Shown piece by piece: positions 17,901-27,427 of a DNA stretch of 64,000 bases. The DNA is from an uncultured Flavobacteriaceae bacterium (lineage in GTDB: Bacteria > Bacteroidota > Bacteroidia > Flavobacteriales > Flavobacteriaceae). Made by a program: the position numbers and the translations under genes. The stretch lies in the NCBI GenBank assembly GCA_943789455.1, contig CALSUE010000001.1, forward strand, positions 1,008,001-1,072,000, given 5' to 3'. The notes beneath the pieces were generated by a model. It was not told the origin of the DNA, searched no databases, and saw only the letters and a list, made by a program, of their open reading frames with translations. Position 1 is the first letter of the stretch, and each line of letters opens with the position of its first letter.

Positions 17901-18305
17901 CTATTTACTTTTTTTATAAGCTGTAACTTTTATTTCTACAACTAAGTCTGGATGTGGCAATTGATGAACTGCGACTGTAGTTCTTGTTGGGCCTGTCTCC
18001 TTTTCAAAAAACTCGCCATAGGCTTTATTATATCCTGCAAAATCATTCATAGAAACAAGAAAGGAAGAAACATCAACCACATCTTTTAAGCTAGCACCAA
18101 CAGTCTGAAGGTTTTTATCAATATTTCTTAAAACTTCTCTTGTTTGCTCCTCTATGTTTAATTGTTTGGTTCCCATTTCGTCTATAATGGCAACTCCAGC
18201 TATACTATTATCTGCTCTTCGAGAACTGGTTCCTGAAACAAAAATAAAATCTCCTACAACTTTTACATGAGGGTAGGCTCCTCTTGGTGATACTTTAGTA
18301 TTCAT
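17901..18305 (-). CDS. RidA/YjgF-family protein, probable 2-aminomuconate deaminase
   Basis: 134 residues, one RidA domain. The block [20 protein letters not shown] holds the arginine that binds the substrate carboxylate and the C-terminal Glu of the family active site. RidA relatives deaminate enamine/imine intermediates; a subgroup in tryptophan and nitrobenzene catabolism hydrolyses 2-aminomuconate to 4-oxalocrotonate plus ammonia. The location among genes making 2-aminomuconate supports that subgroup. It starts a second run after a 125-nt gap from kmo, and the M20 peptidase gene follows 8 nt later. A general RidA housekeeping role is the alternative. Confidence 0.82.
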   Translation of the reverse strand: MNTKVSPRGAYPHVKVVGDFIFVSGTSSRRADNSIAGVAIIDEMGTKQLNIEEQTREVLRNIDKNLQTVGASLKDVVDVSSFLVSMNDFAGYNKAYGEFFEKETGPTRTTVAVHQLPHPDLVVEIKVTAYKKSK

Positions 18306-18430
18306 TTTTTAATGCTATCAAATTAATGTACGACTTCATTTCTAGTATATAAAAATTACATCAGCTAAAGCATAAATATACATAAGTTCATTTACAATTC
18401 AGTTAAGGATGTATTTGACTTTAATTTAAT

Positions 18431-19816
18431 CTATTCTAAAAGCTTATTTGTTTCTTCTTGTACTTTATGTAAGATTTGATGCATTCGCTCTTCAGAGTGT
18501 TGTGAAGAGGAAGTATATAAAGAATTTTCCATCATTTTAAGTAAGACTTTATCCTGTGCTCTTCCTTTAGTCATGGCATCATGATATCCAATATCTTCAT
18601 TGAAAGTAACCAAAGAATATTTTGAAAAATATTGGGTTGGAAAAAACTTTTCTAAGTTCATTTCAACAATTCTTTTCTCCTTAAATAATGGGTTAGCTAC
18701 ATGATCACGCATTTCAAAATAATTATCAATAGCTAAATCAGCAATAGCATCTGTATCAATTTTTCTTTGTTTTTGAAACTCTGAAAATACGGTTGACCAA
18801 TTGCCTTCAAATTGATTTAATACAGCATCCAAAACATAAACATCTTCAAAAGAAGCATTCATACCTTGTCCATAAAAAGGGACTATAGCATGCGAAGAAT
18901 CTCCTAGCAATAATGTATTTCCTTTGTATGCCCATGGATAGCATTTAATGGTCCCTAATTTACCCGTTGGGTTATTTTCAAATTCTTTTAGTATGTCTGG
19001 AATTAATGATAAGGTGTCTGGAAAATCTTTTTCAAAAAATTCGGTGATTTTTTTTTCAGAAACAAGATTATCAAAATTATATACCCCATCAGAGTAACTT
19101 AGAAACAACGTAACAGTAAAACTTCCATCCATATTTGGAAGTGCAATAAGCATGTAATCTCCTCGAGGCCAAATATGAAGATGTTCTTTGCTTATGATAT
19201 GATTCCCGTTTTTGTCTGCAGGGATTTCGAGTTCTTTATAACCATGGGTTAAAAAATCTTGAGTTACGGTAAATTCTGGGAATTGTTTTTCATAGCTTTT
19301 TCGTAATGATGAACCTGCCCCATCTGTACCAAAAATAACACTAGCTTCCTCTTTAAATTGTTGTTTAGAAGTTTGTGATTCAAAAGTTGCTATTTTAGCT
19401 TCGATATCTATATGTAAACATTTAGTATTAAAAACAATGGTTACATTTTGATGCTTCTCGGCTTCAGAAAGTAATAAGCTATTTAAGTTACCTCTAGAGA
19501 TAGAATTGATACACTCCCCTGGTCTTCCCGAATAATTTGATTCAAAAGTATTAGACTTAGCATCATGCATTAAACGGCCTTTCATTGGAATACATAATTC
19601 TCTAGCTTTTTCCTCAACACCAGCCATGCGAAGTGCTTTAAGGCCTCGGTCAGATAATGATAAATTAATTGATCTCCCTGCTGAAATATCAGATTCTCGC
19701 AAATCTGCCCTACGCTCATAAACTGAGACTTGATAACCTCTTTGAGCCATTCTCAGTGCCAGTAAAGAACCGCATAAACCAGCTCCAACAATAAGTATTT
19801 TCTCTTTTTTATTCAT
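18431..19816 (-). CDS. kmo: Kynurenine 3-monooxygenase
   Basis: 461 residues, FAD-dependent aromatic hydroxylase. It converts L-kynurenine to 3-hydroxykynurenine with NADPH and O2. The FAD-binding dinucleotide motif is LIVGAGLCGSLLALRMAQRG near the N-terminus, the DG motif is IFGTDGAGSSLRKSY, and the GD motif is LLLGDSSHAIVPFYGQGMN. The C-terminal region has no clear membrane anchor, unlike the mitochondrial enzymes. Its ATG at 19816 directly follows the kynU stop region, so the two are surely co-transcribed. Confidence comes from motifs plus cluster context. Confidence 0.95.
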   Translation of the reverse strand: MNKKEKILIVGAGLCGSLLALRMAQRGYQVSVYERRADLRESDISAGRSINLSLSDRGLKALRMAGVEEKARELCIPMKGRLMHDAKSNTFESNYSGRPGECINSISRGNLNSLLLSEAEKHQNVTIVFNTKCLHIDIEAKIATFESQTSKQQFKEEASVIFGTDGAGSSLRKSYEKQFPEFTVTQDFLTHGYKELEIPADKNGNHIISKEHLHIWPRGDYMLIALPNMDGSFTVTLFLSYSDGVYNFDNLVSEKKITEFFEKDFPDTLSLIPDILKEFENNPTGKLGTIKCYPWAYKGNTLLLGDSSHAIVPFYGQGMNASFEDVYVLDAVLNQFEGNWSTVFSEFQKQRKIDTDAIADLAIDNYFEMRDHVANPLFKEKRIVEMNLEKFFPTQYFSKYSLVTFNEDIGYHDAMTKGRAQDKVLLKMMENSLYTSSSQHSEERMHQILHKVQEETNKLLE

Positions 19817-21079
19817 TTACAAAAGACTTTCTAAGGTTTTCACCATACAATACACATCTTCAAAACTTGTATACATTGGTACCGGTGCACATCTAATAAC
19901 ATCGGGTTCACGCCAATCTGTAATGATATTATTTTCTGTTAATTTTCTATGAAGATTTTTATCTGCATTTTTAACTTGCAAAGACAATTGACAACCTCTT
20001 TCATTTGGATGAGTAGGTGTAATTATCTTGATTGTATCTGAAGCTATTTGATGAATTAAATACTCGAAGAAACCTGTTAGTTGTTTTGATTTTTTAAGTA
20101 AAGCATCCATACCTACTTTTTCAAAAATATCAAGAGATGCCTTGATCGCTGCCATAGATAAAATTGGAGGATTACTTAGTTGCCAACCTTCTGCACCTTC
20201 CATTACATCAAAAGGTTGCCGCATATTAAATCGAGTTTCTTTATTATGATTCCACCAACCTGCAAACCTTGGTAAATCTTTTCTTTGTGCATGTTTCTCA
20301 TGCACAAACAAACCTGATAAACTCCCAGGTCCAGAGTTTAAGTACTTGTAGGTGCACCAGGCTGCAAAATCTACACAACTATCATGGAGGTTGGGTTGAA
20401 TATTTCCTGCTCCGTGGGCTAAATCTATACCTACCATACAATCTTTTGCATGCCCTAATTCAGCAATCTTTTTGATATCTAAATATTGCCCAGTATAATA
20501 ATTTACTCCACCAATTAGTAACAAAGCCACCTCATCACCATGAACATCTAATATAGATTTCAAATCCTCAAGTTCAAGTAATTCTTTTCCTTCTTTTGGC
20601 TTCCATTCTATAAGCGCTTCGTCTGGATCAAATCCATGAAAAGACAATTGCGATTGAACCGCATATCTGTCTGATGGAAATGCATCACTTTCTATGATTA
20701 TCTTATACTTGGTTTTTGTAGGCTGATAAAAAGACACCATCAATAAATGAAGGTTTGTTGTTAATGTATTCATAACAACTACTTCAATGGGTTTAGCTCC
20801 AACAATTTTTGCCATTTTATCGGTTAAAAGCTCATGATATGACAACCATGGATTTTTAGCTTCAAAATGCCCCTCTACACCAAAATTTGCCCAATCGTCG
20901 AGCTCTTGTTTAATATATTTAGAAGTTGTTTTTGGTTGTAATCCTAAAGAGTTACCTGTAAAATAAAGCCATTCTTTTCCATGCTTATCTCCAGGAATAT
21001 GAAATTCTTCCCTGAGGTAGGATAATGGATCCTCTCGATCTAATTGTTTTGCGTAAACTAGTGAATTTTGGTAAGCCAT
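19817..21079 (-). CDS. kynU: Kynureninase
   Basis: 420 residues from the ATG at 21079 (MAYQNSLVYAKQLD); an ATG at 21118 adds 13 hydrophobic residues that do not fit the family. The PLP enzyme cleaves 3-hydroxykynurenine to 3-hydroxyanthranilate and alanine. The PLP lysine is in CTYKYLNSGPGSLSG, the cofactor phosphate site in NTLTTNLHLLMVSFY, and the PLP-ring Asp in GIDLAHGAGN. It is the first gene of the cluster in transcription order, and kmo follows directly. Cytoplasmic. Confidence 0.95.
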   Translation of the reverse strand: MAYQNSLVYAKQLDREDPLSYLREEFHIPGDKHGKEWLYFTGNSLGLQPKTTSKYIKQELDDWANFGVEGHFEAKNPWLSYHELLTDKMAKIVGAKPIEVVVMNTLTTNLHLLMVSFYQPTKTKYKIIIESDAFPSDRYAVQSQLSFHGFDPDEALIEWKPKEGKELLELEDLKSILDVHGDEVALLLIGGVNYYTGQYLDIKKIAELGHAKDCMVGIDLAHGAGNIQPNLHDSCVDFAAWCTYKYLNSGPGSLSGLFVHEKHAQRKDLPRFAGWWNHNKETRFNMRQPFDVMEGAEGWQLSNPPILSMAAIKASLDIFEKVGMDALLKKSKQLTGFFEYLIHQIASDTIKIITPTHPNERGCQLSLQVKNADKNLHRKLTENNIITDWREPDVIRCAPVPMYTSFEDVYCMVKTLESLL

Positions 21080-21159
21080 TAAATAAAAAACGATTGCTCT
21101 CAAAGATAGAACAATCATTTTTTAGAAAATAATATTTATAAATTTTTTGATAAAGAACT

Positions 21160-23052
21160 TTAGTATAACACTCTAAACTTTATGGTTCCCTTTATAGCTT
21201 TTAAAGCTTTAATTACTTTTTTATTATACTCTTTATCAATATCAGTAATTACATAACCAACTTTAGCATCTGTAGATAAAAACTGGCCAGTAATATTTAG
21301 CTCAAACTCAGCTAAAACCCTATTAATATTTGCCATCACTCCTGGCACATTCTTGTGAATATGTAAAAATCGATGTGCTTTTGTTTGTCTCGGTAATCTA
21401 ATATTTGGGAAATTTACTGCATCCACAGTATTTCCTGAATTTATGTAAGCCATGATTTTACCTGGAACAAAGTCAGCAATATCGCGCTGTGCTTCTTCTG
21501 TGCTCCCCCCAACATGTGGAGTTAATATAACATTATCTAAGCCTTTTAAGTCTGTGTAATAATCTCCATTAGCCCGAGGTTCTTCAGGGTAAACATCTAC
21601 TGCTGCCCCAGCTAATTTACCTGATTCTAAGGCTGCTTTGAGTGCCTTAATATCAACTACAAAACCTCTTGAAAGATTTACTAAATAAGCACCATCTTTC
21701 ATTTGAGAAAACTCAGCTTCTCCTATAAAATCTTTATTCGCAGCATTGTCATCTATATGTAATGTAACTACATCTGAAAGCGCTAGTAAGTCTTTTAAAT
21801 TTTGAATTCTAGTTGCATTACCAAGAGCCAACTTATCTTCTACATCATAATAATACACATCCATCCCTAAAGCTTCAGCTAAGACAGAGAGTTGCTTTCC
21901 AATATTTCCATAGCCAACAATCCCTAATTTCTTTCCTCTAACCTCTTTAGAACCTTGAGCTGTTTTATTCCATTGTCCATTGTGTAACTCTGTACTCCGC
22001 TGAAATACAGAACGCATTAACATAATTATTTCACCGATAGCTAATTCTACTACTGAACGTGTGTTGCTATATGGTGCATTGAAAACCGTAATTCCATTTT
22101 CTTTACATGCCTCTAGATCTATTTGTTTAGTACCAATACAAAAAGCACCTATACTCATTAATTTTGTAGCAGACTCTACTACTTTTTTTGTCACTTGGGT
22201 TTTAGAACGAATACCCAAAACATGAACTCCATCTAGCTTTTTTATAAGTTCTTCCTCAGACAAACTTGTTGCAACCGTTTCAACAGTAAAGCCGTCACCT
22301 GATAATTTCTCAAAAGCATCTGGATGTACATTTTCTAATAATAAAATTTTGATTCTATTTTTAGGATAAGAAATATTTCTGGGGAGTTTGTTTACATATA
22401 AAAATTCATCAAAATTTGGAGTTATATGATCTGCATTTTCAATTGTCTTCTCTCTAGAAACATTTTCTGTATACGCAAAGAAAGTATCAGCCACACCTGC
22501 CTCTTTTGTCACATAATCACTATAACCATCTCCAATAACTTGAATCTCTCCCTCTAATTTAAGATCTTTTAAACATTGTATTTTTCCATTATGGGTAGAC
22601 AAAACATTTTCAGCATCAAAACCAACAATCACCTCATTTTCATCATACTCAAATGTATTGGCATAAACTCTTTCTGTAGGAATATTATAATCCTTCACAA
22701 TGTCATCTATAAATTCTTTGAAACCACACGAAATAACATAAATATCATCAGAAAATTTTTGAAAAAACTCTTTATTTCTCTCTATGGAAACAGAAACCTT
22801 CTTACGCAGATGGCTAATCAATATTGGTAAATCTGATTTTTTTGCATTTAAAAGTTTAATCCTTTGCTCCAATGATTCTGTAAAAGAAATTTTTCCATCA
22901 ATTCCTAAATTCGTAATGTCAATGATGTCCTCAATAATCTGATCTTTATCAGGATTATTTACTAAGGTAATTTCAGCCAATACATCCAAAGCTTCAACAC
23001 TAGTGAGTGTGCTATCAAAATCAAATACAAAATTTCTTTTTGTCTGAATCAT
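21160..23052 (-). CDS. serA: Phosphoserine phosphatase-phosphoglycerate dehydrogenase fusion (SerB-SerA)
   Basis: 630 residues in three parts. Residues 1-220 are a HAD phosphatase with DFDST (11-15), SCG (108-110) and GDGYSD (174-179), all catalytic residues present. Residues about 235-545 are a D-2-hydroxyacid dehydrogenase with the NAD motif GIVGYGNIGKQ and the catalytic His in TPHVGGSTEEA. Residues about 555-630 are a C-terminal ACT domain, the usual serine feedback sensor. One chain thus carries the first and third steps of serine synthesis; the middle step (SerC) is not in the window. Such fusions occur in Flavobacteriia, usually annotated only as SerA. Confidence 0.93.
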   Translation of the reverse strand: MIQTKRNFVFDFDSTLTSVEALDVLAEITLVNNPDKDQIIEDIIDITNLGIDGKISFTESLEQRIKLLNAKKSDLPILISHLRKKVSVSIERNKEFFQKFSDDIYVISCGFKEFIDDIVKDYNIPTERVYANTFEYDENEVIVGFDAENVLSTHNGKIQCLKDLKLEGEIQVIGDGYSDYVTKEAGVADTFFAYTENVSREKTIENADHITPNFDEFLYVNKLPRNISYPKNRIKILLLENVHPDAFEKLSGDGFTVETVATSLSEEELIKKLDGVHVLGIRSKTQVTKKVVESATKLMSIGAFCIGTKQIDLEACKENGITVFNAPYSNTRSVVELAIGEIIMLMRSVFQRSTELHNGQWNKTAQGSKEVRGKKLGIVGYGNIGKQLSVLAEALGMDVYYYDVEDKLALGNATRIQNLKDLLALSDVVTLHIDDNAANKDFIGEAEFSQMKDGAYLVNLSRGFVVDIKALKAALESGKLAGAAVDVYPEEPRANGDYYTDLKGLDNVILTPHVGGSTEEAQRDIADFVPGKIMAYINSGNTVDAVNFPNIRLPRQTKAHRFLHIHKNVPGVMANINRVLAEFELNITGQFLSTDAKVGYVITDIDKEYNKKVIKALKAIKGTIKFRVLY

Positions 23053-23145
23053 GTTTAAGTTTTCTATGGTCTAAATTTACGAAATGAAGTGCTATAATCT
23101 AATTTTTGAATTAACTTTTTACTACAACGTTTTCACAAACTAAAA

Positions 23146-23958
23146 TTAAAATATTAGGATTAAAATCCACCATAAAATTGGTAGAGATTCTACCCAAAAT
23201 GAACTATAAAATTTAGATTGACTTTGTGAAGAACGCATCAAGAGAATTAGCAACATGAAACAGATGAACAAATAAATGTTTTTATTGGAAAACGATGTCG
23301 TAATCAAAAACTCCATAGTCAACGAAAAAAGCAATACTACAAAACCTACTTTTTTTGTTTTTTCAATTCCAATTTTCTGAGGCAAAGTTTTTAAATCTTT
23401 AAAATCCAATTGCATGTCTCTGATTTCAAATGGAAGAATTAAAACCAAAATAAAAAGCATGCGTTGAACAAATAGTAATACTAGGCTATAACCTTGTTGA
23501 TCTTCACCAACAATCATAGGGATCGTAGTTGTAACTCCTGACCACACAAAAGCAACTAAAAATATTTTTAAATAACTAACTCTCCGTAAATTTTTTTGAA
23601 AACCTCCTAAAAAAGGAACAACATAAACAACAGTTAATAGCCCAAATGGAAGAAAGTAAAACAAGGTATTTGTGCCCAACTTTAAACCATAATATACCAA
23701 CAAACAAAAACACAATAATGAGAAAATCTGAATTAACCGCATGCTTTTTGTTAGACTTCTATGGTAAAATTTAGCCACTCCAGCGTACTTTATAAAATTG
23801 TATCCAGTTATGGTTGCATAAAAAATAAAATAATTTAAGTTTTCATTATAAGACAACTGAAAATATGATTCCGTAATTCGAACCAAAGAATATACCGCTA
23901 CAGCAACATGTATACTCGAATTCACATAAAAATTTAGCAGTAGTTTAACGAAACCCAT
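23146..23958 (-). CDS. UbiA-like polytopic membrane protein
   Basis: 270 residues, about eight transmembrane helices. The segment IRDMQLDFKDLKTLPQKIG resembles the second Asp-rich motif (DxxxD) of UbiA prenyltransferases. The first Asp motif (NDxxD) is not intact; the equivalent helix reads GYNFIKYAG. UbiA enzymes attach prenyl chains to quinone or other rings, but with one Asp motif degenerate the activity is uncertain. It lies 93 nt before the SerB-SerA gene on the same strand (upstream in transcription), with no clear pathway partner. It could be a diverged transferase or a membrane protein with a new role. Confidence 0.6.
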   Translation of the reverse strand: MGFVKLLLNFYVNSSIHVAVAVYSLVRITESYFQLSYNENLNYFIFYATITGYNFIKYAGVAKFYHRSLTKSMRLIQIFSLLCFCLLVYYGLKLGTNTLFYFLPFGLLTVVYVVPFLGGFQKNLRRVSYLKIFLVAFVWSGVTTTIPMIVGEDQQGYSLVLLFVQRMLFILVLILPFEIRDMQLDFKDLKTLPQKIGIEKTKKVGFVVLLFSLTMEFLITTSFSNKNIYLFICFMLLILLMRSSQSQSKFYSSFWVESLPILWWILILIF

Positions 23959-24086
23959 AGCAACAAAATTAAGGATTCTTTTATCAACAATTTAATGTTA
24001 ATGAATTGATTGTTTTTTGGCTTTTTATTAAAGAAATAATATCTCATTTTTTGTTATTTTTGTAGAAATTTTTTAACGTTAAATTA

Positions 24087-26936
24087 ATGAATACTACTTC
24101 ATTCCAAAAAAGGCATATTGGACCTAATAAAACAGATGAAAAGCAAATGCTTAACTCTATTGGGCTCAACAGTTTAGACGAGTTAATTAATGAAACTATT
24201 CCAGAGGATATTCGTTTAAAGGGTACATTAAATTTAGATGCTCCTATGAGTGAATACGAATATCTAAATCACATCGAAGAACTTTCAAAAAAAAATAAAG
24301 TTTTTAAAAGTTATATCGGTTTAGGATATCATGAAGCTATAGTTCCTAGCGTAATAAAAAGAAATGTTTTAGAAAATCCAGGATGGTATACTGCATACAC
24401 CCCTTACCAGGCTGAAATAGCGCAAGGAAGATTAGAGGCCTTGTTGAATTTTCAAACAATGATATGTGATTTAACAGGAATGGAATTAGCTAACGCATCT
24501 TTATTAGATGAATCTACTGCTGCTGCTGAAGCCATGGCGTTGTTATATGATGTTCGCGAAAGATCACAAAAAAAAGCAAACACAAATAAGTTTTTTGTTT
24601 CGGAAGAGATACTTCCTCAGACTTTATCAGTTTTGAAAACTAGGGCTATTCCTATTGGTGTTGAACTTGTAGTTGGAAATCATGAAGATTTTAATTTTTC
24701 TGATGAATATTATGGAGCCATTGTTCAGTACCCCGGTAAACATGGTCAAATTTTTGATTACACAAGTTTTATAGGAAAAGCGAATGCTAATAATATTAAA
24801 GTTGCCGTAGCTGCTGATATTTTATCACTAGTTAAATTAAAAGCACCTGCAGAGTTCGGAGCTGATGTTGTTGTTGGAACAACTCAACGTTTTGGAATCC
24901 CTTTAGGCTATGGAGGACCTCATGCAGGATATTTTGCAACAAAATCTGCTTACAAAAGAAGTATTCCTGGAAGAATTATTGGAGTTACTAAAGATAGAAA
25001 TGATAATCGTGCATTGCGCATGGCTCTGCAAACCAGAGAACAACATATTAAGAGAGAAAAAGCAACTTCAAACATTTGTACTGCTCAAGTTTTACTTGCA
25101 GTAATGGCTGGAATGTATGCTACCTACCATGGTAAAGATGGAATTCAATTCATAGCAAACGCTGTTCACAGAAGTACAACCACTTTAGCAAATGCATTAA
25201 ACACTATTGGGTTCACACAAATCAATTCTCATTATTTTGATACCATTACAATCAAAGTAGATGCAATTGTTTTAAAAGAGATTGCTGAAGCTCACAAAAT
25301 CAATTTTAATTATATAGATAATAATACTATATCCATCTCTATAAATGAAACTGTAGGGTTAAAAGAGATTAATGCCATTCTAAATACATTTACTGAGGCT
25401 TTTAAACTAGCTAAAACAACTGTGACAGAGTTCTTAAATCTAGATACTATTCCAGATTTAGCGAAGAGGAATACCCCTTTTTTAGAAAATGAAATTTTTA
25501 ACTCATTTCAATCAGAAACCGAAATGATGCGCTACATCAAAAGACTTGAGCGAAAAGACTTGGCACTAAACCATTCTATGATTTCTCTTGGGTCTTGTAC
25601 TATGAAATTAAATGCAGCATCAGAAATGCTACCTCTTAGTCATGCTAACTGGGGGAATATTCACCCTTTTGTTCCACTTAACCAAGCAGAGGGGTATCAA
25701 ATAGTATTAAATAAATTAGAAAAACAGCTCAATGAAATTACCGGTTTTGCAGGAACTTCTTTACAGCCAAATTCTGGTGCTCAAGGAGAATTTGCCGGTT
25801 TAATGACCATTAGGGCTTATCATAAAAACAATGGAGATCATCATAGAAATATTTGTTTAATACCAGCCTCTGCTCACGGTACCAATCCTGCTTCTGCAGT
25901 AATGGCTGGAATGAAAGTTGTAGTCACCAAGACAGCAGATAACGGGAATATTGATGTTAACGACTTAAGAGAAAAAGCACTCAAACATAAAGATAATTTG
26001 GCTGCCTTAATGGTTACATATCCATCTACACATGGAGTTTTTGAGAGTGCTATTAAAGAAATTACACAAATTATTCATGACCATGGCGGTCAAGTATATA
26101 TGGATGGTGCTAATATGAATGCTCAAGTAGGCTTAACAAACCCTGCAACCATTGGTGCAGACGTTTGTCATCTAAACTTACACAAAACATTTGCTATACC
26201 TCATGGTGGTGGTGGACCTGGAGTTGGCCCCATCTGTGTAGCTCCTCAGTTGGTTCCGTTTTTACCAACCAATCCATTAATTCCAACAGGTGGCGAAAAA
26301 GCAATTACCTCAATATCTGGAGCTCCTTGGGGAAGTGCATTAGCTTGTCTAATTTCTTATGGTTACATTGCTATGTTAGGTGCAGAAGGAGTCACAGACT
26401 CTACTAAAATCGCTATTTTAAATGCAAATTACATCAAAGAAAGATTAGATGGTCATTACCCAACTTTATATACAGGAGAAATGGGAAGAGCAGCTCACGA
26501 AATGATTATAGACTGTCGCGATTTTAAAGAAAATGGAATTGAAGTAGTGGATATTGCAAAACGATTAATGGATTATGGCTTTCATGCACCAACAGTATCA
26601 TTTCCTGTTGCGGGAACCATGATGATTGAACCCACTGAATCTGAAAACATAAATGAATTGGATCGTTTTTGTGAAGCTATGATTTCAATCCGAAAAGAGA
26701 TCGCATTTGCCGTAAAAGATGAACCAAATAATGTGCTTAAAAACGCACCACACACCATGGCAATGATTACTGCAGATGAATGGGATTTTCCTTATTCTAG
26801 AAAAGAGGCAGCATTTCCTTTAGCCTTTGTTCATGATAATAAATTTTGGCCAACTGTAAGAAGAGTAGATGAGGCTTTTGGAGACAGAAACTTAATCTGT
26901 TCTTGTAATCCTATTGAAGACTATATGGAAGTTTAA
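24087..26936 (+). CDS. gcvP: Glycine dehydrogenase (decarboxylating), P-protein
   Basis: 949 residues, the single-chain form with both halves fused. It decarboxylates glycine with PLP and hands the methylamine to lipoyl-GcvH. The N-half has the P-protein start FQKRHIGP; the PLP lysine is K700 in HLNLHKTF, followed by the glycine-rich IPHGGGGPGVGP. gcvT and gcvH are not in the window. A -7-like TATTTTTG lies at 24055-24062, about 25 nt before the ATG, without a clear -33 box. A strong terminator separates it from the convergent rpmE. Confidence 0.98.
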   Translation: MNTTSFQKRHIGPNKTDEKQMLNSIGLNSLDELINETIPEDIRLKGTLNLDAPMSEYEYLNHIEELSKKNKVFKSYIGLGYHEAIVPSVIKRNVLENPGWYTAYTPYQAEIAQGRLEALLNFQTMICDLTGMELANASLLDESTAAAEAMALLYDVRERSQKKANTNKFFVSEEILPQTLSVLKTRAIPIGVELVVGNHEDFNFSDEYYGAIVQYPGKHGQIFDYTSFIGKANANNIKVAVAADILSLVKLKAPAEFGADVVVGTTQRFGIPLGYGGPHAGYFATKSAYKRSIPGRIIGVTKDRNDNRALRMALQTREQHIKREKATSNICTAQVLLAVMAGMYATYHGKDGIQFIANAVHRSTTTLANALNTIGFTQINSHYFDTITIKVDAIVLKEIAEAHKINFNYIDNNTISISINETVGLKEINAILNTFTEAFKLAKTTVTEFLNLDTIPDLAKRNTPFLENEIFNSFQSETEMMRYIKRLERKDLALNHSMISLGSCTMKLNAASEMLPLSHANWGNIHPFVPLNQAEGYQIVLNKLEKQLNEITGFAGTSLQPNSGAQGEFAGLMTIRAYHKNNGDHHRNICLIPASAHGTNPASAVMAGMKVVVTKTADNGNIDVNDLREKALKHKDNLAALMVTYPSTHGVFESAIKEITQIIHDHGGQVYMDGANMNAQVGLTNPATIGADVCHLNLHKTFAIPHGGGGPGVGPICVAPQLVPFLPTNPLIPTGGEKAITSISGAPWGSALACLISYGYIAMLGAEGVTDSTKIAILNANYIKERLDGHYPTLYTGEMGRAAHEMIIDCRDFKENGIEVVDIAKRLMDYGFHAPTVSFPVAGTMMIEPTESENINELDRFCEAMISIRKEIAFAVKDEPNNVLKNAPHTMAMITADEWDFPYSRKEAAFPLAFVHDNKFWPTVRRVDEAFGDRNLICSCNPIEDYMEV

Positions 26937-26956
26937 TAAAATGAAAGTTCTAAAAT

Positions 26957-26987
26957 AAAAAAGCCTCGACAATGTCGAGGCTTTTTT
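26957..26987. terminator. Bidirectional terminator between gcvP and rpmE
   Basis: AAGCCTCGAC (26961-26970) pairs with GTCGAGGCTT (26974-26983) across a 3-nt loop, flanked by an A run and a T run. It serves both convergent genes. Confidence 0.9.
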
Positions 26988-27005
26988 TTATGATGTTTAA
27001 AAAGA

Positions 27006-27257
27006 TTACTTTTTAAATTTTGCATATTTCGTCTTGAACTTATCAATACGACCTGCAGTATCTACTAATTTAGATTTACCAGTATAAAATGGATGAGATG
27101 TTCTAGAGATCTCTAATTTTATTAAAGGATACTCAACACCATCAACTTCTAAAGTTTCTTTAGTATTAGCAGTAGAACGTGTTAAAAAAACATCTTCGTT
27201 AGACATATCTTTAAATGCTACCATTCTGTAATTTTCTGGATGTATTCCTTTTTTCAT
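27006..27257 (-). CDS. rpmE: Ribosomal protein L31 type B
   Basis: 83 residues. It begins [17 protein letters not shown] and contains [20 protein letters not shown], the bL31 zinc-free (type B) form: the CxxC zinc cysteines of type A are absent. It is a component of the large subunit bridge to the small subunit head. Type B forms often replace type A under zinc limitation, but many Bacteroidota carry only this form. It is monocistronic, with a promoter about 105 nt upstream. Confidence 0.96.
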   Translation of the reverse strand: MKKGIHPENYRMVAFKDMSNEDVFLTRSTANTKETLEVDGVEYPLIKLEISRTSHPFYTGKSKLVDTAGRIDKFKTKYAKFKK

Positions 27258-27362
27258 GTTTACTATCTTTAAATATTCTTCTCTTTAGTTAAACTAGGAG
27301 TAAAGTTGGTAAAGCTTTGCTCTGTAATTTGTCAAAAAAACGTATTTATCCTTTTGAGGTCG

Positions 27363-27392
27363 CAAATTTAACCATATTTTTCAATTTACAAA
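27363..27392 (-). promoter_or_regulatory. rpmE promoter
   Basis: On the minus strand TTTG (27392-27389), 18 nt, TAAATTTG (27370-27363) matches both boxes of the Bacteroidota consensus. It predicts a leader of about 100 nt before rpmE. Confidence 0.6.
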
Positions 27393-27427
27393 CAAATAAA
27401 TTGTTTTATTTGTATAAAATTACTCAT

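Noticed and set aside
24910..26407. Short plus-strand ORFs inside gcvP
   Set aside because: Alternative frames of a strongly conserved gene, no own start signals.
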